DNA of 64,000 nt, taken from an uncultured Actinomycetes bacterium. GTDB taxonomy: Bacteria; Actinomycetota; Acidimicrobiia; Acidimicrobiales; RAAP-2. Below are positions 34,969-46,302 of the stretch, in pieces. The notes beneath the pieces are model-generated. The model had not been told where the DNA came from. It saw only the letters and a program-made list of their open reading frames with translations, and made no database searches. A program made the position numbers and the translations under genes. The stretch lies in contig CAIORQ010000105.1 in NCBI GenBank assembly GCA_903860745.1, positions 39,283 through 103,282 on the forward strand, read 5' to 3'. The number at the start of each line of letters is the position of its first letter. The first letter of the stretch is position 1.

Positions 34969-35658
34969 ATGACAACGGTCCTGGTGGTCGACGACGAAAT
35001 CGGTGTGCGCGACCTCCTGAGCGACGCGCTGCACTTCGCCGGCTACGACACCGAGGTGGCCACCCAGGGTCGCGAGGCCCTCGAGCTGTGGCGCCTCAAA
35101 CAGATCGACCTGTGCGTCGTCGACATCAACATGCCCGTCATGGACGGCTTCGAGTTCCTCGAGACCCTGCGCAAGAGCGACCTGACCACGCCCGTCCTGC
35201 TGCTCTCCGCGCGCGATGCCCCCGAGGACATCGCCCGCGGCCTGCGCTACGGGGCCGACGACTACGTACGCAAGCCCTTCAGCGTGGAGGAGTTGCTCCT
35301 GCGCGTCGGGGCCATCCTTCGTCGGACCCAGGGCGTCGAGAACGACAACCAGGTCTACAGCTGTGGCCCCCTCTCGATGGACACCGACCGCCACGAGGTC
35401 GCCTTCGGCGACGAGCCCATCGAACTCTCGGCGACCGAGTTCCGACTCCTCGAGATGCTGATGAGCCGCCTCAACCGCCTCGTCACCCGCGAGCAGCTCC
35501 TGCGCGACGTCTGGGGCATGGACTTCGAGACCGAGACGACGGTGGTCGACACCTACATCTCCTACCTGCGTCACAAGCTGCACCGCGACGGTTTCGCCCC
35601 CATCACCACGGTGCGTGGCGTGGGCTTCAAGATGGTCACGCCCGCCCCGACCGCGTGA
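34969..35658 (+). CDS. OmpR/PhoB-family response regulator
   Basis: Two-component response regulator of 229 residues, start ATG 34969. The receiver domain has VLVVDDEIG, the phospho-acceptor Asp in LCVVDINMPVMDG, Thr/Ser in LLLSARD and Lys in YVRKPFSVEEL. The winged-helix DNA-binding domain contains ELSATEFRLLEMLMSRLNRL, VTREQLLRDVWG, and VVDTYISYLRHKLHRDGFAP, then ITTVRGVGFKM. Its TGA overlaps the GTG of the histidine kinase, so the pair are made together. The stimulus is unknown. Confidence 0.95.
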   Translation: MTTVLVVDDEIGVRDLLSDALHFAGYDTEVATQGREALELWRLKQIDLCVVDINMPVMDGFEFLETLRKSDLTTPVLLLSARDAPEDIARGLRYGADDYVRKPFSVEELLLRVGAILRRTQGVENDNQVYSCGPLSMDTDRHEVAFGDEPIELSATEFRLLEMLMSRLNRLVTREQLLRDVWGMDFETETTVVDTYISYLRHKLHRDGFAPITTVRGVGFKMVTPAPTA

Positions 35659-37034
35659 GACTCTCGGTCCGCTTGACCCTGCTGTTGGTGGCGGTCACCG
35701 TCGTGATGGCGGTGGTCGTGGGCTGGTTCGCGGTGAACTCCTCCACCCAGTCGCAGTACGCCATCATCGACGCGCAGATCAACGCGGTCATCTCGGCCGA
35801 CGCGGGCCACCCGGTCAACGCCCTCGTGGACGCGCTCAACGTCGTCCAGGCCAACAGCTACGACCTGACCCTGGACGTCGTCGACCAGCACGACGTCGTC
35901 ACCGAGCTCAACACCGCCACCGTCGCTCCCGCGACCAAGCCCTCGCTGGCCGACGTCGCGCACTCCCTGCACGCGGTGCGCACCAGCGGCGACCTGGCGG
36001 GGTTCCGCTACCGCTCCGAGCCCGCGGGGGCCGACGAGTACCTCGTGGTCGTCGCGTCCACCTCCGCCATCGGCCGCGCGGCTCACCACCTCGAGGGCAA
36101 CGTCGCGCTGGTCGGCCTCCTGGCCGCCCTCGCCTCCATCGCGATCGCCTTCCTCTTCACCCGTCGCGACATCCTCCTCATCCAGCGCCTGAACGACTTC
36201 GCCGGGCGCATCGCGCGCGGCGAGGACTCCCCCGAGGTGCCGCCCGAGTCGGGCAGCCCCGAACTGCGCGGACTGCGCTCCTCGCTGGTGAGCATGGTGG
36301 GATCGCTGCACCGTGCGCTCGACACCGAGCGCCGCACCAGTCGAGAGATGCAGCGCTTCATCGGTGACGCCTCGCACGAACTACGCACGCCGCTCACCGT
36401 CATCAAGGGCTACGGCGAGATACTCGAACGCCCGGACCTCGACGACGCGATGCGCCAACGCGCGCTCGCGCGGGTGCGCGACGAGGTGGTGCGCATGGAC
36501 GCCCTCATCACCGACCTGCTGTTCCTGACCGAGGTGCGCGAGGCGGGCTCGCGCAGCCTCGCCCCGGTACCCCTGAGCGACCTCGTCGCGGAGAAGGTGG
36601 GCACCTTCGCCCAGGACCACCCCGGACGTGAGGTCCGCAGCCGCCTGGCGCCCGAGGTCTGGGTCACCAGTCGCAGCGAATACGTCGAGCGCCTGATCAA
36701 CAACGCGCTCACCAACGTCGCGCGACACACCCCGCAGGACGCCGCGATGGCCGTCGCCCTGGGCGTCGAGGGCACGACGGTGGTGTTGACCGTGGACGAC
36801 GCCGGTCCGGGCCTGCCGCAGGAGGCCTACCTGCACGACGCCCGACAGTTCCAGCGCTTCGACCCCTCGAGGTCGCGCGACTCGGGCGGGACCGGGCTGG
36901 GGATGAGCATCATGGCCGACATCGTCGCCACGATGCACGGGACCCTCACGCTGGAACCGAGCCCCCTCGGGGGGCTGCGGCTGCGTTTCTCGCTACCGAT
37001 CGGCCAGGCTCCGACGCCCTCGCGCGAGTCCTAG
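35655..37034 (+). CDS. Sensor histidine kinase, partner of the upstream regulator
   Basis: Membrane histidine kinase of 459 residues starting at GTG 35655. Helix 1 (LTLLLVAVTVVMAVVVGWFA), an extracellular sensor domain of about 120 residues, helix 2 (VALVGLLAALASIAIAFLF), a HAMP-like linker, then the HisKA domain with the phosphorylated His in IGDASHELRTPLTVIKG. The ATPase boxes are N (YVERLINNALTNVARHTP), G1 (VDDAGPGLP) and G2 (SGGTGLGMSIM). The sensor region shows no recognisable ligand fold. Confidence 0.95.
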   Translation: MRLSVRLTLLLVAVTVVMAVVVGWFAVNSSTQSQYAIIDAQINAVISADAGHPVNALVDALNVVQANSYDLTLDVVDQHDVVTELNTATVAPATKPSLADVAHSLHAVRTSGDLAGFRYRSEPAGADEYLVVVASTSAIGRAAHHLEGNVALVGLLAALASIAIAFLFTRRDILLIQRLNDFAGRIARGEDSPEVPPESGSPELRGLRSSLVSMVGSLHRALDTERRTSREMQRFIGDASHELRTPLTVIKGYGEILERPDLDDAMRQRALARVRDEVVRMDALITDLLFLTEVREAGSRSLAPVPLSDLVAEKVGTFAQDHPGREVRSRLAPEVWVTSRSEYVERLINNALTNVARHTPQDAAMAVALGVEGTTVVLTVDDAGPGLPQEAYLHDARQFQRFDPSRSRDSGGTGLGMSIMADIVATMHGTLTLEPSPLGGLRLRFSLPIGQAPTPSRES

Positions 37035-38605
37035 CGCAGCGAGATCAGGTGGATGCCGAGGATGCCCTCGGTGGCGCCCACCCGCTCGACCACGGCGGCG
37101 GGGGTGGGTGCTCCGGTCGACATCACCATCAGCGCCGTGCCGTTGTTGTGGTCGGGCCCCACGGCCATCGAGGTGATCGAGATGCCGGCCTCGCCCAGGG
37201 CGACGCCGACGAGCCCGATCATCCCCGGACGGTCGACGTTGCGGACCACGAGCATCGACGCCGCCGGGGCGATCTCCACGCTGTGGCCGTCGACGCTCAC
37301 GATGCGGGTCTCGACCCTCGTACCGACCGTCATCAGGGTGCCCGAGACGGCGTGCTCACCCGAACGCACCGTGATGACGTTGACGTACTCGGGCGACTCG
37401 TGGGTGGACACCTCCGAGAAGGTGATCGAGTGGTCGGCCGCCATCTGGGGGGCGTTGACGAAGGAGGCGGTGTCGTGACCGGTGGCCACGAGGAGCCCCT
37501 TGAGCGCGCACAGGGTCAGGATCTTCGTGCCCGAACCGGCGATCTCGCCCTGGTAGATCACTTCGAGGTCGGCTGGCTCCCCGTCGAGCAGTCCGCCGAT
37601 GAAGCGTCCCAGCAGCTCGGCCAGACCCATGAAGGGCCGCACCATGTTGGAGACCTCACCCGCGGCGACGTTGACCGCGAAGGGGACGAAGTCGCCCGCC
37701 AGGGCCAGTTGCACCTGCTCGGCGATGGTCACGCCGGCCTTGTCCTGGGCCTCGACGGTGGAGGCGCCCAGGTGGGGCACCACGACGACCGAGGGCAGAT
37801 CGAAGAGGGGCGACTCGGTGGTGGGCTCCTTCTCGAAGACGTCGAGGGCCGCCCCCTGCACGTGGCCGGCGCGAATGGCCGCGGCCAGGTCGGCCTCGTT
37901 GACGATACCGCCGCGCGCGACGTTGACGATGCGCACGCCGGGCTTGGTCTTGGTGAGCGCTTCGGCGTCGAGGAGGTTGGTGGTCTCCTTGTTCTTGGGC
38001 AGGTGGACCGTGATGAAGTCGCTCTGGGCCAGGAGCTCGTCGAGGGTCACGCTCTCGATGCCCATGTGGCGCGCCCGCTCCTCGGTGATGTAGGGGTCGA
38101 AGGCCACCAGGCGCATGCCGAAGGCGTGGGCCCGTTGGGCCACCAGGGCGCCGATCTTGCCCAGGCCGATGATGCCCAGGGTCTTGCCGTGCAGCTCCAC
38201 GCCCTCCCACTTCGAACGCTCCCACTTGCCGTTCTTCAGGGCCGAGTGGGCCTGGGGGATGTTGCGGGCCTGGGCCAGGAGCAGGGCCATGGTCTGCTCG
38301 GCGGCCGACAGGATGTTCGAGACCGGGGCGTTCACCACCATGACGCCGAGCTCGGTGGCCTTGGCGACGTCCACGTTGTCGAGCCCGATGCCCGCGCGGC
38401 CCACGACCACCATGTCGGTGGCGGCCTCGAGCGTGGCGGCGTCCACCTGCGTCGCCGAGCGGATGATGAGGGCGTGGGCGCCCTTGACGGCCTCCACCAG
38501 CTCCGCCGGCGACAGTCCGAGACGCACGTCCACCTCGTGTCCGGCGTCGCGCAACTCCTGGAGTCCGGACGCGGCGATTTCTTCGGTGACTAAGACACGG
38601 GCCAC
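37031..38605 (-). CDS. serA: D-3-phosphoglycerate dehydrogenase SerA
   Basis: First enzyme of the phosphorylated serine pathway, 524 residues, the long actinobacterial/mycobacterial type. Rossmann motif GIIGLGKIGALVAQRA; catalytic Arg in VNVARGGIVNEADL, Glu in LDVFEKEP and His in VVPHLGASTVEAQDKAG. The C-terminus has the intervening (ASB) domain at about 325-450 and an ACT domain (MLVVRNVDRPGMIGLVGVAL) that binds L-serine as feedback inhibitor in this family. GTG start with AAAGGAC. aspC follows upstream on the same strand after 45 bp. Confidence 0.96.
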   Translation of the reverse strand: MARVLVTEEIAASGLQELRDAGHEVDVRLGLSPAELVEAVKGAHALIIRSATQVDAATLEAATDMVVVGRAGIGLDNVDVAKATELGVMVVNAPVSNILSAAEQTMALLLAQARNIPQAHSALKNGKWERSKWEGVELHGKTLGIIGLGKIGALVAQRAHAFGMRLVAFDPYITEERARHMGIESVTLDELLAQSDFITVHLPKNKETTNLLDAEALTKTKPGVRIVNVARGGIVNEADLAAAIRAGHVQGAALDVFEKEPTTESPLFDLPSVVVVPHLGASTVEAQDKAGVTIAEQVQLALAGDFVPFAVNVAAGEVSNMVRPFMGLAELLGRFIGGLLDGEPADLEVIYQGEIAGSGTKILTLCALKGLLVATGHDTASFVNAPQMAADHSITFSEVSTHESPEYVNVITVRSGEHAVSGTLMTVGTRVETRIVSVDGHSVEIAPAASMLVVRNVDRPGMIGLVGVALGEAGISITSMAVGPDHNNGTALMVMSTGAPTPAAVVERVGATEGILGIHLISLR

Positions 38606-38650
38606 TGGGGGGGTCCTTTCAATCTGCTGGGGTGAAGCCTAAAGGGGTTC

Positions 38651-41006
<2,356 letters not shown>

Positions 41007-41182
41007 CTCGCTGGCGCACCGCCACGCCGGAGGTCCGGCGCCCCTCTCCACCGCCGGGCGACCGTCTCAGGTCGATCGACACCCACGGACGGGCCCGGGC
41101 ACATGGCACCGTAGCGGTGCCCGCGCGTGGTCGCCACTACGATGAGGGCCGTCGCGAGGACCACGTCGTACGGGAGGCCCCA

Positions 41183-42286
41183 GTGGCACGGATCGATCGC
41201 GTTGTCGTGCACCACACCGTCGTCCCGATGCTCCGGCCCTTCGTGACCGCCCAGCGCACGGCCTTCTCCGTCGACGCGGTGCTCGTGCAGGTTTTCGACA
41301 CCGACGGTCGCTGCGGCTGGGGCGAAGCGCCGACGAGCTGGCGAGTGACCGGCGAGAGCGCCGCGAGCGTGACGGCCGCGGTGGAGGGCCCGTTGCGCGA
41401 GGCCATCGTGGGGTGGCGGACCGACGAGCCCGACGCCACCGGCGCCGCCCTCGAGGGCGCGGTCGTGCGCAACTCGTCGGCGCGCATGGCCCTGGAGTGC
41501 GCGCTCTTCGACCTGGCCGCCCAAGATCGTGGGGTGCCCCTCTTCGAGTACTTGGGGGGCCGCACGGCGGTCGTGCGCACCGACATGACGGTCTCGGCGG
41601 CGAGGAGCGACGAGAACATCGACACGCTCGTGGCGACGGTGGCCGAACACGTCGCCCGAGGCTTCACCACCCTCAAGGTCAAGGTCGGCGCCGGCGGAGA
41701 GGACGCGAAGACCCTGATCCGCGTGCGCGAGGTCGTCGGGCCCGAGGTCGTCCTGCGCGTCGACGCCAACCAGGGCTGGAGCGTCGACCAGGCGGTGCGC
41801 ACCATCCGCACGCTCGAGGACGCGGACGTCGGCCTCGAGTTCGTCGAACAGCCCGTGCACCGCGATGACCTCGACGGCCTCGCCGAGGTCACGTCCCGGG
41901 TCGAGACGCCGATCATGGTCGACGAATCGGTGTGGACGCGACGCGACCTCCGCGAGGTCCTCGCGCGCGCCGGCGCCGACATGGTCAACGTCAAGCTCGC
42001 CAAGACGGGTGGTCTTCGCGAGGCCCGCGCCCTCGTCGACCTCGCCCGACAGCACGATATGCGCGTCATCATCGGCTGCATGGCCGAGACCCACGTGGCG
42101 ATCGCCGCGTCCGCCGCGCTGGCGTCCGTCGTGGACGCGACCCAGGGCCCCACGGTGCACGACCTCGACGGGGGGCTCTGGCTCAGGCACAGTCCCGTGG
42201 TGGGCGGTGTCGCCTACGAGGGCCCCGTCGTCCACCTCGCCCCCGCCCCCGGTTCGGGCATCGTCAAACTGGCCAGCCCCTCGTAG
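41183..42286 (+). CDS. Enolase-superfamily dipeptide epimerase (L-Ala-D/L-Glu epimerase type)
   Basis: Mandelate-racemase/muconate-lactonising-type enzyme, 367 residues from GTG 41183 (GGGAGG before it). The KxK motif is TTLKVKVG (K165, K167); metal ligands are D194 in RVDANQGW, E222 in FVEQPV and D248 in VDESVW; the second catalytic Lys is in NVKLAKTGG. IIGCMAETHVAIAASAALA resembles the GCM-E motif of dipeptide epimerases, which suggests recycling of peptidoglycan dipeptides. The substrate is inferred from subgroup only. Confidence 0.85.
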   Translation: MARIDRVVVHHTVVPMLRPFVTAQRTAFSVDAVLVQVFDTDGRCGWGEAPTSWRVTGESAASVTAAVEGPLREAIVGWRTDEPDATGAALEGAVVRNSSARMALECALFDLAAQDRGVPLFEYLGGRTAVVRTDMTVSAARSDENIDTLVATVAEHVARGFTTLKVKVGAGGEDAKTLIRVREVVGPEVVLRVDANQGWSVDQAVRTIRTLEDADVGLEFVEQPVHRDDLDGLAEVTSRVETPIMVDESVWTRRDLREVLARAGADMVNVKLAKTGGLREARALVDLARQHDMRVIIGCMAETHVAIAASAALASVVDATQGPTVHDLDGGLWLRHSPVVGGVAYEGPVVHLAPAPGSGIVKLASPS

Positions 42287-42396
42287 CGACGCACCAGCCC
42301 CAGCGGGCACCTCGTCCTCGCCAGCACCCGCGTGAGCCGGTATCGTGGTCCACAACCGGACGGGCGATCGTCCGCGCTAGCCGGGAGGACCCGAAC

Positions 42397-42585
42397 GTGT
42401 CGTCAGAGAACGAGAAGTTGACGTGCCCCGCCTGCGGCAGTGAGCGGGTGAGTTTCGCGACGGTGGGAAAGAGCGGCGGTGGCGAAGCACTGCGGGCGTC
42501 GGTCGGCAAGTCCAGCGGTGCCGAGGCCCCCGACGTCACCTGCGACGACTGCGCCCACGTCTGGCGGGCGCCCACGTCCATCTGA
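42397..42585 (+). CDS. Small zinc-ribbon protein
   Basis: 62 residues from GTG 42397, with GGGAGG a suitable distance upstream. Two CxxC pairs (LTCPACGSERV at about 8-18, and VTCDDCAHVW near the end) form a classical zinc ribbon, with a Ser/Gly linker containing VGKSGG and VGKSSG. Cytoplasmic, function unknown; similar tiny ribbons occur in many actinobacteria. Its end is 8 bp from the convergent cyclase-ATPase gene. Confidence 0.78.
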   Translation: MSSENEKLTCPACGSERVSFATVGKSGGGEALRASVGKSSGAEAPDVTCDDCAHVWRAPTSI

Positions 42586-42593
42586 CGAGATCC

Positions 42594-45386
42594 TCAGTCC
42601 CCGGACGCTTCGCTTCCCGCGTGAGGGCGCGCGAGGAGCCCGTCCACCAGGGCCAGGGACTCCTCTTGGCCCAGCGAGCGCCCACGAGCCGTCAAGTCGT
42701 CGAACCGACCGGGTTCGACCCGACCCCGTAGTCCTTCGAGGTCCCGCTCGCGCAACGCGGCCTCGACGGCCTCTCGCTGCATCGCGTAGTGCTCGATGAG
42801 CGCGTCCGAGGCCCCGTGCAGAACGACGGCGGTCTCGAGGTCGCCGCGCAGCGAAGCGCAGAGCGCGCCGAAGAGCACCTGGTAGGGGACGAGTTCCACC
42901 CAGCGACGATCGTAGGAGAGCGAGTCGGCGATCCGCCCGGCGAGGGCGTCGACGTCGCCGTCCATGATCGCGACCGTCGCCAGGTTGATCGAGACGTTGG
43001 CCAGGCGTCGCCGTTGCCCGGTCCCGGGTGAGTAGCTCTTGGCCAGGGCCACGACGCGCTCGAAGTCCTCACGGGCCGCCGCCGCGTCGCCGGCCTGGAT
43101 CGCCATGAGGCCCAGGTCCTCCAAGAGACGAATCTCGTTGCGCACGTCACCCAGCTCACGAGCCAGGGCCAGGGCCTCGGCGCTCTCGCGTCGGGCGAGT
43201 TCGACCTGAGCCCCACCGAGTTCGGAGCGGAAGGCCCCCGCGATGCGCAGGGCCACGACCAGGTCGCTGCGGTAGCCCTCACCGGCCGCGCGCGCGAAGC
43301 GCACCGCCTCGCGCGCGCCCGCGACCGCCTCGTCCCAGCGCCCCTCGTTGAAGTCGAGGTAGGCGCCGAGCTGGGCCAGTCGACCCAGCGCCACGCCGTC
43401 GTCAGCGTCACGCGCCAGGACGAGTCCCCGCTCGAGCGCGTCGCGGCTGGCCTCGATCCGCCGTGATTGGTTGTAGCAGCGGCCGGCCACCTCCCAGGCC
43501 CGTGCGAGGAGCGAGGCCGAGGCGCCCTCGACGTGGGCGAGCGCCCTCGACACCAGGGTGGCACCCTCGTCGGTCTTGAAGCGATCGAGGAAGAGGGTTC
43601 GCAGGTTCACCGCCGCCTCCAGGGCGTCGGGCACCGTCGACGCCCGTTCGGTGAGGAACTCGATGGCGCGCACGATGTTGTCCCACTCGACCTCGGCTCG
43701 GGCGAGCCACACGAACTGGTCGTGGCCGTGGAAGTGCGCGCTGGCCTCGGCGCAGAACTTCTGGAAGTGGCGTGCGTGGCGCTCTTGGACCTCGACGAGC
43801 GTCTCGTCCTCGCGCAGTTTCGCCACGCCGTATTGGCGCACGCTCTCGAGCAGGAAGTACCTCGTCGCATCCCTGGTGGGTCGCACCTGGACCAGGGACT
43901 TGTCCACCAGTTGGCTCACCACCTCGAGGACTCCGACGGCGTCGGCCCCGACGACGACGTCCTCGGCGGAGGCGATGCCCCAGTCACCCGCGAAGACGCT
44001 CAACTGGCCCAGGGCCTCGCGCTGGACGTCGTCGAGGAGCTCAAAGGACCAGTCCAGCATGGCCCGCAGCGAACGTTGGCGCGGCGAGGCGGAGCGGCTC
44101 GAGCCCGCGAGCAGACGAAGGTGGTCACCGAGACGTCCCTCGACGTCGACGAGCGACATCGTGCGCAGTTTGGTGGCAGCCAGTTCGATCGACAGCGCGA
44201 CGCCGTCGAGCTGGCGGCACAGTGACGCCACGATCGCGGCGTTGTCGTCGTCGACCTCGAAGCCCGGGGACTGCAAGCGAGCCCGGTCCTCGAAGAGGCG
44301 GACCGCGTCGCAACTGCGCGCCGCCGCGGCATCGATCCGTCCTTCGTCGAGCACGGCCATCGACGGCAGGCGGAAGACGCACTCGCCGTCCACGCTCAGC
44401 GGCTCGCGACTGGTCGCCAGCACCCGCACCCCCGGACAGCGCTTCAACAGGTCGATGGCCAGCGCGGCGGCGGCGTCCAGGAGGTGTTCGCAGTTGTCGA
44501 GGATGACCACGGCCTCGCTGTCGCCCAGGGTCGCGGCGATGGCGTCGAGGGAGCTGCCCGCCGCGGCCGTGTTGATCAGACTCGCGAGGGAGGCCGCCAC
44601 GTGGTCGGCCTCGCGCAACGAGCCCAGCTCGACGAACCAGACCCCGCCGGCGTAGCGCCCGACGTAGTCGGCGGCGAGCTGCAGCGAGAGCCGGGTCTTG
44701 CCGGTGCCGCCGGCACCCACCACGCTGACCAGGCGCTGAGAACCCACCAATCCCGCCAGCGCGGCGATCTCCGCGTCGCGCCCGATGAAGGAGGTCAGCT
44801 GCAGGGGCAGGTTGTGGTGCGCGAGCGCGGAGCTGAGGGTCCGCAGAGGAGGGAAGACGTCGCCAAGCCCCGGCACGTCGAGCTGGTAGATGGCTTCGGG
44901 TCGCGTCAGGTCCTTGAGGACGTGCTCGCCGAGGTCGTGCAGGGACGCGCCGACCGGCGCGGCGGCGCCGACCTGGGAGAAGGTGGCCTGCGAGACCACG
45001 ACCTGACCTCCGTGGGCCGCGGACTCGAGGCGCGCCACCCGATTGAGCGCGGGGCCGAAGAAGTCGCCGTCACGCTCCTCGCACAGCCCCGTGTGCACCG
45101 CCATCCTCACCCTCAGGGAGGCGCTCCCCGGCCAGGGCTCGGCGCGCAGGGCGCGTTGGACGTCCGCGGCGCAGCCGAGCGCGGCGGCGGGGACCTCGAA
45201 GGATGCGCGAAAGGCGTCGCCGACGGTCTTGAAGACCGCTCCCCCGTGGTCGCGGATCGCCGAACGCAGGATCTCGTCGTGGCGGCGCAGGGCCGCGGAC
45301 ATCGCCTCGGGGTCCTCCTCCCACAGACGCGTCGAACCCTCGATGTCGGTGAAGAGGAATGTCACCTCTCGATAGGGTGTCGCCAC
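42594..45386 (-). CDS. Class III cyclase domain fused to an NB-ARC/AAA-type ATPase and helical repeats
   Basis: 930-residue signalling ATPase. Residues about 5-170 are a class III nucleotide cyclase domain: FLFTDIEGSTRLW (metal Asp14), FKTVGDAFRASF (metal Asp57), FFGPALNRVARLESAAHGG. Then come SFIGRDAEIAAL, a P-loop VVGAGGTGKTR (224-231), Walker B AVVILDNCEHLLDA, LATSREPL and a winged-helix stretch, followed by a long TPR-like helical C-terminus (about 550-930). There is no C-terminal HTH, unlike the LuxR/MalT-type relatives. Cyclase activity is plausible because the metal residues are kept. GTG start with GGGAGG. Confidence 0.9.
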   Translation of the reverse strand: MATPYREVTFLFTDIEGSTRLWEEDPEAMSAALRRHDEILRSAIRDHGGAVFKTVGDAFRASFEVPAAALGCAADVQRALRAEPWPGSASLRVRMAVHTGLCEERDGDFFGPALNRVARLESAAHGGQVVVSQATFSQVGAAAPVGASLHDLGEHVLKDLTRPEAIYQLDVPGLGDVFPPLRTLSSALAHHNLPLQLTSFIGRDAEIAALAGLVGSQRLVSVVGAGGTGKTRLSLQLAADYVGRYAGGVWFVELGSLREADHVAASLASLINTAAAGSSLDAIAATLGDSEAVVILDNCEHLLDAAAALAIDLLKRCPGVRVLATSREPLSVDGECVFRLPSMAVLDEGRIDAAAARSCDAVRLFEDRARLQSPGFEVDDDNAAIVASLCRQLDGVALSIELAATKLRTMSLVDVEGRLGDHLRLLAGSSRSASPRQRSLRAMLDWSFELLDDVQREALGQLSVFAGDWGIASAEDVVVGADAVGVLEVVSQLVDKSLVQVRPTRDATRYFLLESVRQYGVAKLREDETLVEVQERHARHFQKFCAEASAHFHGHDQFVWLARAEVEWDNIVRAIEFLTERASTVPDALEAAVNLRTLFLDRFKTDEGATLVSRALAHVEGASASLLARAWEVAGRCYNQSRRIEASRDALERGLVLARDADDGVALGRLAQLGAYLDFNEGRWDEAVAGAREAVRFARAAGEGYRSDLVVALRIAGAFRSELGGAQVELARRESAEALALARELGDVRNEIRLLEDLGLMAIQAGDAAAAREDFERVVALAKSYSPGTGQRRRLANVSINLATVAIMDGDVDALAGRIADSLSYDRRWVELVPYQVLFGALCASLRGDLETAVVLHGASDALIEHYAMQREAVEAALRERDLEGLRGRVEPGRFDDLTARGRSLGQEESLALVDGLLARPHAGSEASGD

Positions 45387-45426
45387 GTCGCCCGCCTCCC
45401 GGTGAGAAACCAGACTACGGCAGGGC

Positions 45427-46155
45427 TCAGAAGTTGAGCGCCGGCACCGGGTAGGCCAGGGTGAGGGCCGTCACGTCGGCCCCCTGGCTGAACTGGTGGT
45501 CGAGGGTGGAAAAGGAGAGGCAGAATGTGCCGTTGCCCAGTGCGCCCCAGGTCTCGCCCCAGGACTGGTAGAACCACACCATCTGGGTGACGGGGTCGAC
45601 GCCGAAGGCCTCCACCTCGTGACCGCCGCGCACGACGGCCCCCGGCGTCACCACGCACTCGCCGCTCGCCACGGGCGTGTCGAAGCTCGCGTACCACTGC
45701 AGGCCGAAGATCACCGGGCCGCGGGTCATCAGGCCCAGCGCGGTCGTGAGGTCGGTGGCGTGCTCGGCCCGCGAGACCAGGCCGTCCCTCTCGAGCGCAT
45801 CGGCCACGCAGGGTCCCGAGGATCCGACGTCGTGGGGCGGGTAGACCCCGTCACCGGGGTTGAAGCGGGACGCCCGTTCGTAGATCGTGACGGCGTCGGC
45901 CTCGCCGAGCTGCCAACCCGGCTGGTGGAAGGGCTCGGTCATCAACAGGCCGGCGGCGGCGTTGCCGGTGCACGAGCCCAGCGCGCCCTGGTCGAAGGGC
46001 GGGCACAGGCGCCGCCAGTTCAGCGTCGACGTGGGGGGTGCGGGCACGTCCGCGGCACTGACGTGGTGGGCACCGAAACTCGCCCGACGGTCGATGTGAC
46101 GCCCGAGGCGTCCGCCCCCGGTCGTCGACGGCGCCTCGTCGATATGGGTGTACAT
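45427..46155 (-). CDS. Papain-fold (C1 family) cysteine peptidase-like protein
   Basis: 242 residues from ATG 46155 (GGAGGGGGC upstream; the track start is upstream of the likely promoter). Papain landmarks are present: Gln56 and nucleophile Cys62 in PPFDQGALGSCTGNAAAG, the His in VRGGHEVEAFGVD, and the NSWG block as FYQSWGETWGALG, where the usual Asn position is Gln. There is no signal peptide or pro-domain. Bacterial intracellular C1 proteins of this kind are poorly characterised. It lies 41 bp upstream of the cyclase-ATPase gene on the same strand. Confidence 0.83.
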   Translation of the reverse strand: MYTHIDEAPSTTGGGRLGRHIDRRASFGAHHVSAADVPAPPTSTLNWRRLCPPFDQGALGSCTGNAAAGLLMTEPFHQPGWQLGEADAVTIYERASRFNPGDGVYPPHDVGSSGPCVADALERDGLVSRAEHATDLTTALGLMTRGPVIFGLQWYASFDTPVASGECVVTPGAVVRGGHEVEAFGVDPVTQMVWFYQSWGETWGALGNGTFCLSFSTLDHQFSQGADVTALTLAYPVPALNF

Positions 46156-46197
46156 GGCTAATGCCCCCTCCGTGGCCGCGTTGGTCGTGCACTCGCG

Positions 46198-46203
46198 GCT
46201 CAC
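46198..46203 (-). promoter_or_regulatory. -10 element (TAGAGT) of the papain-like gene
   Basis: TAGAGT on the minus strand, about 42 nt upstream of ATG 46155, giving a normal UTR with a GGAGGGGG ribosome site. It excludes the longer start in the ORF track. Confidence 0.5.
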
Positions 46204-46266
46204 TCTACCGGGCGCGTCCGCCACGGGGGCGCCACGGCGAGCGCTGCTCGCCCGGCTCGAGGTCGG

Positions 46267-46302
46267 TAACCTGCTGACATGGCAACCACCTCGGGTCGAT
46301 GA
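46267..46302 (+). promoter_or_regulatory. TAACCT -10 and leaderless 7-codon upstream ORF (MATTSGR) coupled to the SDR gene
   Basis: TAACCT (46267-46272) lies 6 nt before an ATG (46279) opening a 7-codon ORF, MATTSGR, whose TGA overlaps the ATG of the SDR gene (ATGA). The SDR start has no ribosome site of its own, so translation may depend on this coupling. Confidence 0.5.
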
